From: Bacteroidetes bacterium 4572_114
Lineage (GTDB): Bacteria > Bacteroidota > Bacteroidia > Bacteroidales > 4484-276
Direction: 5' to 3'
Assembly (NCBI GenBank): GCA_002254335.1
Contig: NIVA01000039.1
Coordinates: 1-9,565 of the forward strand
Length of the DNA: 9,565 nucleotides
Both the position numbers and the translations under genes were made by a program. Numbering within the stretch: the first letter of the stretch is position 1; each line of letters begins with the position of its first letter. A model generated the notes under the pieces. The model made no database searches. It saw nothing but the letters and a program-made list of their open reading frames with translations, and was not told the DNA's origin. This document shows positions 7,545 through 9,565 of this stretch, in pieces.

Positions 7545-7608
7545 AAGATGGAATATTGGAAAAATGAAATTTTGGGAAGATAGAATTTTGGAAGATTGGA
7601 ATGATGGG
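7545..7608. repeat. Degenerate 15-17-bp purine-rich tandem repeat, four units
   Basis: The units start at 7545, 7560, 7577 and 7592. They share an AAGAT-GAAT-TTGG pattern, for example AAGATGGAATATTGG and AAGATAGAATTTTGG. The tract begins 7 bases after the SPFH stop codon and is not coding. Confidence 0.6.
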
Positions 7609-7738
7609 TTGGTGGGTAATTCCATCACTCCATAAGTTCGTTAGGAATGATAACTTTTGCAAGGTTGTCATGTTTCAGATATAAAATAAATGTAAGTATT
7701 TAGGTAGTTGTTTTATTGCAAAATAGTTCAGACCCCAA

Positions 7739-7783
7739 CCCTTCCCCTGTGACCGCAGGAAACCCGTATGGGCAGGGGAAGGG
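7739..7783. repeat. Hairpin A of the intergenic block (11-bp stem)
   Basis: CCCTTCCCCTG (7739-7749) pairs perfectly with CAGGGGAAGGG (7773-7783) across a 23-base loop. The loop itself contains CCC-GTAT-GGG. It resembles the palindromic repeats found many times in intergenic regions of some Bacteroidota genomes. That comparison is from memory and was not searched. Confidence 0.85.
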
Positions 7784-7798
7784 AGTCCTTACGCACAA

Positions 7799-7824
7799 GC
7801 CACTGCAGCGGCCAGTGCAGTGGC
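7799..7824. repeat. Hairpin B of the intergenic block (9-bp stem)
   Basis: GCCACTGCA (7799-7807) pairs perfectly with TGCAGTGGC (7816-7824) across an 8-base loop. It lies exactly between hairpins A and C and has no T-run after it. Confidence 0.85.
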
Positions 7825-7827
7825 ATC

Positions 7828-7892
7828 CTCCCCCTTCGATGACCAGAAGGGCATCCGTATGGACCGAAGGGAGTCCGCATGGAAAGGGGGAG
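7828..7892. repeat. Hairpin C of the intergenic block (9-bp stem)
   Basis: CTCCCCCTT (7828-7836) pairs with AAGGGGGAG (7884-7892) across a 47-base loop. The loop includes a second, diverged copy of the unit seen in hairpin A. The copies share TGACC (7750 and 7840), CCGTATGG (7764 and 7855) and GAAGGGAGTCC (7778 and 7866) at nearly the same spacing. The flank reading TTAGAGGGGG resembles other Bacteroidota intergenic palindromes, from memory. Confidence 0.75.
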
Positions 7893-7973
7893 TTAGAGGG
7901 GGCCTTGTAAATGGATGACTACAAAAAGTAGCTAAATAATTACAAACAAACAAATAGAAACTCAAACTTAATT

Positions 7974-8153
7974 ATGCCTAAAAAGAAACCATTTGTGCTC
8001 AGGTTGAACCCTGAGATGTTTGAACGTCTGGAAAAGTGGTCTGCTGATGAATTCAGGAGCACAAATGGCCAGATTGAATGGATACTTGACCAGGCGCTGA
8101 AGAAGGCCGGAAGGGCAAAGAAGGAAACGAAACCGGAAAACCCGGAGGAATAG
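7974..8153 (+). CDS. Arc-family ribbon-helix-helix DNA-binding protein
   Basis: This 59-residue protein has the layout of an Arc/MetJ-type ribbon-helix-helix domain. The DNA-contacting strand is KPFVLRLNP (residues 5-13), helix A is about residues 13-27 (PEMFERLEKWSADEF), and helix B is about residues 29-46 (STNGQIEWILDQALKKAG). A charged Lys/Glu tail completes it. Such proteins dimerise through the strand and bind operator DNA. The ATG at 7974 is followed immediately by the domain and ends with TAG at 8151. I recall small Arc proteins of this type next to SPFH genes in other bacteria, which supports a functional link, but this was not searched. It lies 48 bases upstream of the 201-residue gene and probably shares its transcript. 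Its target is unknown. It could regulate its own operon or act as a small membrane-associated partner. Confidence 0.85.
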   Translation: MPKKKPFVLRLNPEMFERLEKWSADEFRSTNGQIEWILDQALKKAGRAKKETKPENPEE

Positions 8154-8201
8154 CCGGGAATCCGATTTTTTAATGCAACAATTTGAAAAGGTACAATAAA
8201 A

Positions 8202-8807
8202 ATGGAAGATAAATCAGATATAGAAATCCTAAAAGAATTCGCAAAATCTACAGGCAGGGAAATCGTAGCCAAAGAATTGCCATATCGCAGAACTGGCATC
8301 CGCACCACGCAGAAATACAAACGGATGGTTTATATCCCAAACAATCCTGCGAAGACAAGTATATTTGTTTGGTTTAACGATCCATATACCAGGGTAGGCC
8401 AACAAACAATATTCAGTGGTGCTTTTATCCCAATATCGTCAAGAATAAAATCCAAATTAGTTATTAGGCCCAGCATTTTCCTCGATAAGCTAAACTTCTT
8501 CTCCAAAACAAAGGCCAACAAATTAGGGAACCGGAAATTCGATTCAAAAGTTACAATATCTGGTAAAATGGATACGGAATCAAAAAGGCTTTTATCTCAT
8601 TCAAGACTTCAATATCAGATTTTACGCGCTTTGGAAATAGAAAGCTATATTAGCATTTCAATAAATGAATTAAAAATTGACTTTGTACCGGAACTTAGTC
8701 AAACTTCAAGCTTTTCAATTATTAACCGTCATGGCTGGGATATTGACAAAAACATTATAGAAAAAGTGTTTAGCAGTATAGAAAAGATTAAAAGCATAAT
8801 TGAATAA
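8202..8807 (+). CDS. Protein of unknown function, probably cytosolic
   Basis: The 201-residue protein has no signal peptide, no membrane segment and no catalytic motif that I recognise. The N-terminal part (about 1-45) is charged and helical, with a basic patch (YRRTGIRTTQKYKR). The middle (about 45-110) is beta-rich, with a YIPNNPAKTSIFVWFNDPY segment. The rest alternates GNRKFDSKVTISG with a helical stretch (RLLSHSRLQYQILRAL) and more strands. The pattern 'FD..v.i.g.d....rlLs..lq..il.l' recalls the C-terminal part of DUF3137-type proteins, but this is only a resemblance of pattern. AAAAGG lies about 10 bases before the ATG. It follows the Arc gene by 48 bases and ends in a strong terminator, so it is the last gene of the plus-strand group. 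Confidence 0.75.
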   Translation: MEDKSDIEILKEFAKSTGREIVAKELPYRRTGIRTTQKYKRMVYIPNNPAKTSIFVWFNDPYTRVGQQTIFSGAFIPISSRIKSKLVIRPSIFLDKLNFFSKTKANKLGNRKFDSKVTISGKMDTESKRLLSHSRLQYQILRALEIESYISISINELKIDFVPELSQTSSFSIINRHGWDIDKNIIEKVFSSIEKIKSIIE

Positions 8808-8888
8808 TGTTGACCCTTCGAATTTAAAAAATGTAATTGGAGAATATTATATAATCAACACTTAATGCTGCTATCAATGAAGTGCTTG

Positions 8889-8919
8889 CCGGTGGGCCGC
8901 TTGACCCACTGGTTTTTTT
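8889..8919 (+). terminator. Rho-independent terminator after the 201-residue gene
   Basis: CCGGTGGG (8889-8896) pairs with CCCACTGG (8905-8912), an 8-bp stem with one G-T wobble. The loop is CCGCTTGA, followed at once by seven T residues (8913-8919). It lies 82 bases beyond the stop codon at 8807 and closes the plus-strand operon before the converging gene. The minus-strand reading has no T-run after the stem, so it serves the plus strand. Confidence 0.85.
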
Positions 8920-9013
8920 GTGAAACACATTTTTCAAAAACGCACTGAATTGAAATATGTAAGTTGAACAAATCCCGATAGGGCAGGTTATCGAAATAAA
9001 CTAATTCATCAAA

Positions 9014-9565
9014 TCAGTATTCAACAACCAATTTCAAATTCGAGACTATTAAGCCATCCAGGCTAAGCTGCACAAAATATACTCCTGCATCGAACCCAGT
9101 TGTACTCATTGGTATTTGAAATTTGCCGGACTGAGCCATTCCATAACTAATATTGTAAATCAGAGAGCCCTTGATATCAATAATGGATAACGATAAGTTT
9201 CCTGGCCCATTGAGTTCCAGGGAAATGTTAGCTTGGCTTTTGCAAGGGTTAGGGTAGCAAAAGGCAGAAATATAATTCGTATTGTAATCTCCCTTGTAAT
9301 CTCCCTCAATCCCAACAGTAGGATTTCCCTTTTCGCCATAAACCCCTGTATGCCTTACATTGTATTGTAAAACGGGCAGCACCGCCAATTCCTCGTTGTA
9401 GGCAACACCTGCATCCCAAAGATATATCCATGATTCGGAAGAAGCATCAACATAGCCTCCTCCATTCAGGTTAAGAGCCCCGTCACCATTAATATCCATC
9501 ACCATCGGGTTGATGAAAAATGATGTGCCATCAACTTCAATTGGCCAGCCTTCCATCATGGTGCC
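9014..9565 (-). CDS. C-terminal end of a T9SS-secreted protein (5' part outside window)
   Basis: The frame is open to the right edge, so the two Met codons near 9559 are internal. Only the last 183 residues are visible. Residues 1-30 (MMEGWPIEVDG, then MDINGDG) look like the end of an FG-GAP/VCBS-like or propeller-type ectodomain, with a possible calcium-binding DxNxDG. WIYLWDAG and LPVLQYNVRHTGVYG follow, a pattern I associate with the ends of Bacteroidota secreted proteases and repeat proteins. The last 84 residues or so form a type A T9SS sorting domain. It starts near YPNP (residues 104-107), has a strand reading LSLSIIDIKGSLIY and a GVYFVQL strand, and ends NLKLVVEY. Such a domain directs export through the outer membrane by T9SS and is usually removed or used for attachment to anionic LPS. 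The ectodomain's activity cannot be told from this fragment. Confidence 0.87.
   Translation of the reverse strand, partial: GTMMEGWPIEVDGTSFFINPMVMDINGDGALNLNGGGYVDASSESWIYLWDAGVAYNEELAVLPVLQYNVRHTGVYGEKGNPTVGIEGDYKGDYNTNYISAFCYPNPCKSQANISLELNGPGNLSLSIIDIKGSLIYNISYGMAQSGKFQIPMSTTGFDAGVYFVQLSLDGLIVSNLKLVVEY

Larger units (their letters stand above)
7538..7973. other. 436-base non-coding spacer between the SPFH and Arc genes
   Basis: This stretch contains four degenerate purine-rich repeats (7545-7608), a single inverted copy of the minisatellite motif (7622-7633), an A/T-rich section, and a GC-rich block with three hairpins (7739-7892). After that comes an A-rich leader to the Arc gene with a small inverted repeat, CTAC (7919-7922) and GTAG (7928-7931). 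No convincing promoter for the Arc gene was found. The only open frame of any length (7716-7910) is a Pro/Gly-rich translation of the hairpins and is not called. Confidence 0.75.

Noticed and set aside
7716..7910. 64-codon plus-strand open frame in the SPFH-Arc spacer
   Set aside because: It is Pro/Gly/His-rich and coincides with the three hairpins. It is better explained as structured non-coding DNA.
8141..8171. CCCGG/CCGGG hairpin over the Arc stop codon followed by six T residues
   Set aside because: The stem is only 5 bp and the T-run starts 7 bases after it, so it is not a convincing terminator. Partial attenuation between the Arc gene and the next gene is possible but unsupported.
7940..8320. 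126-codon minus-strand open frame opposite the Arc gene and the start of the 201-residue gene
   Set aside because: It overlaps two well-supported sense genes and is Phe/Ser-rich without a domain.

Overview
The window looks like a chromosomal segment of a Bacteroidota bacterium, most likely from the Bacteroidales side of the phylum. The evidence is a type IX secretion (T9SS) C-terminal sorting domain, a very large secreted multidomain protein built from Bacteroidota-style modules, and promoters matching the Bacteroidota pattern (TTTG or TTG, about 20 bases, TAnnTTTG). No rRNA, tRNA, CRISPR array, insertion sequence or phage gene was seen.

Left part (1-5404, minus strand). One uninterrupted reading frame of 1713 codons starts at 5141 and runs off the left edge. 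It encodes an exported protein with a papain-like (C39-type) cysteine peptidase domain near the N-terminus, a Kre9/KNH-like beta domain, a long beta-helix region with internal repeats of about 80 residues, a jelly-roll-like domain and the start of a carboxypeptidase-regulatory-like domain. A small 74-residue membrane protein gene lies just upstream, and the likely promoter of the large gene sits inside its 3' end.

Middle (5405-6682). A 400-base non-coding stretch holds an 8-bp and a 7-bp tandem repeat. It is followed by a minus-strand HAD phosphatase of the YjjG family. The 180-base divergent spacer between this gene and the next contains a perfect 20-bp palindrome flanked by 5-bp and 8-bp tandem repeats. 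It also has a good promoter for the plus-strand side and a plausible one for the minus-strand side.

Right part (6683-9565). Three plus-strand genes follow: an SPFH/band-7 membrane protein, a 59-residue Arc-type ribbon-helix-helix protein and a 201-residue protein of unknown function, ending in a clear intrinsic terminator. The SPFH gene and the Arc gene are separated by 436 non-coding bases containing three consecutive hairpins and two diverged copies of one sequence unit. At the right edge a converging minus-strand gene contributes only its last 183 residues, which end in a T9SS sorting domain.

Functionally the window has two exported or surface proteins at its edges, a nucleotide-cleaning phosphatase, and a possible membrane-scaffold/DNA-binding gene cluster. 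The SPFH-Arc-unknown cluster with its hairpin-rich spacer is the best candidate here for something not yet described. Its function cannot be read from the sequence.
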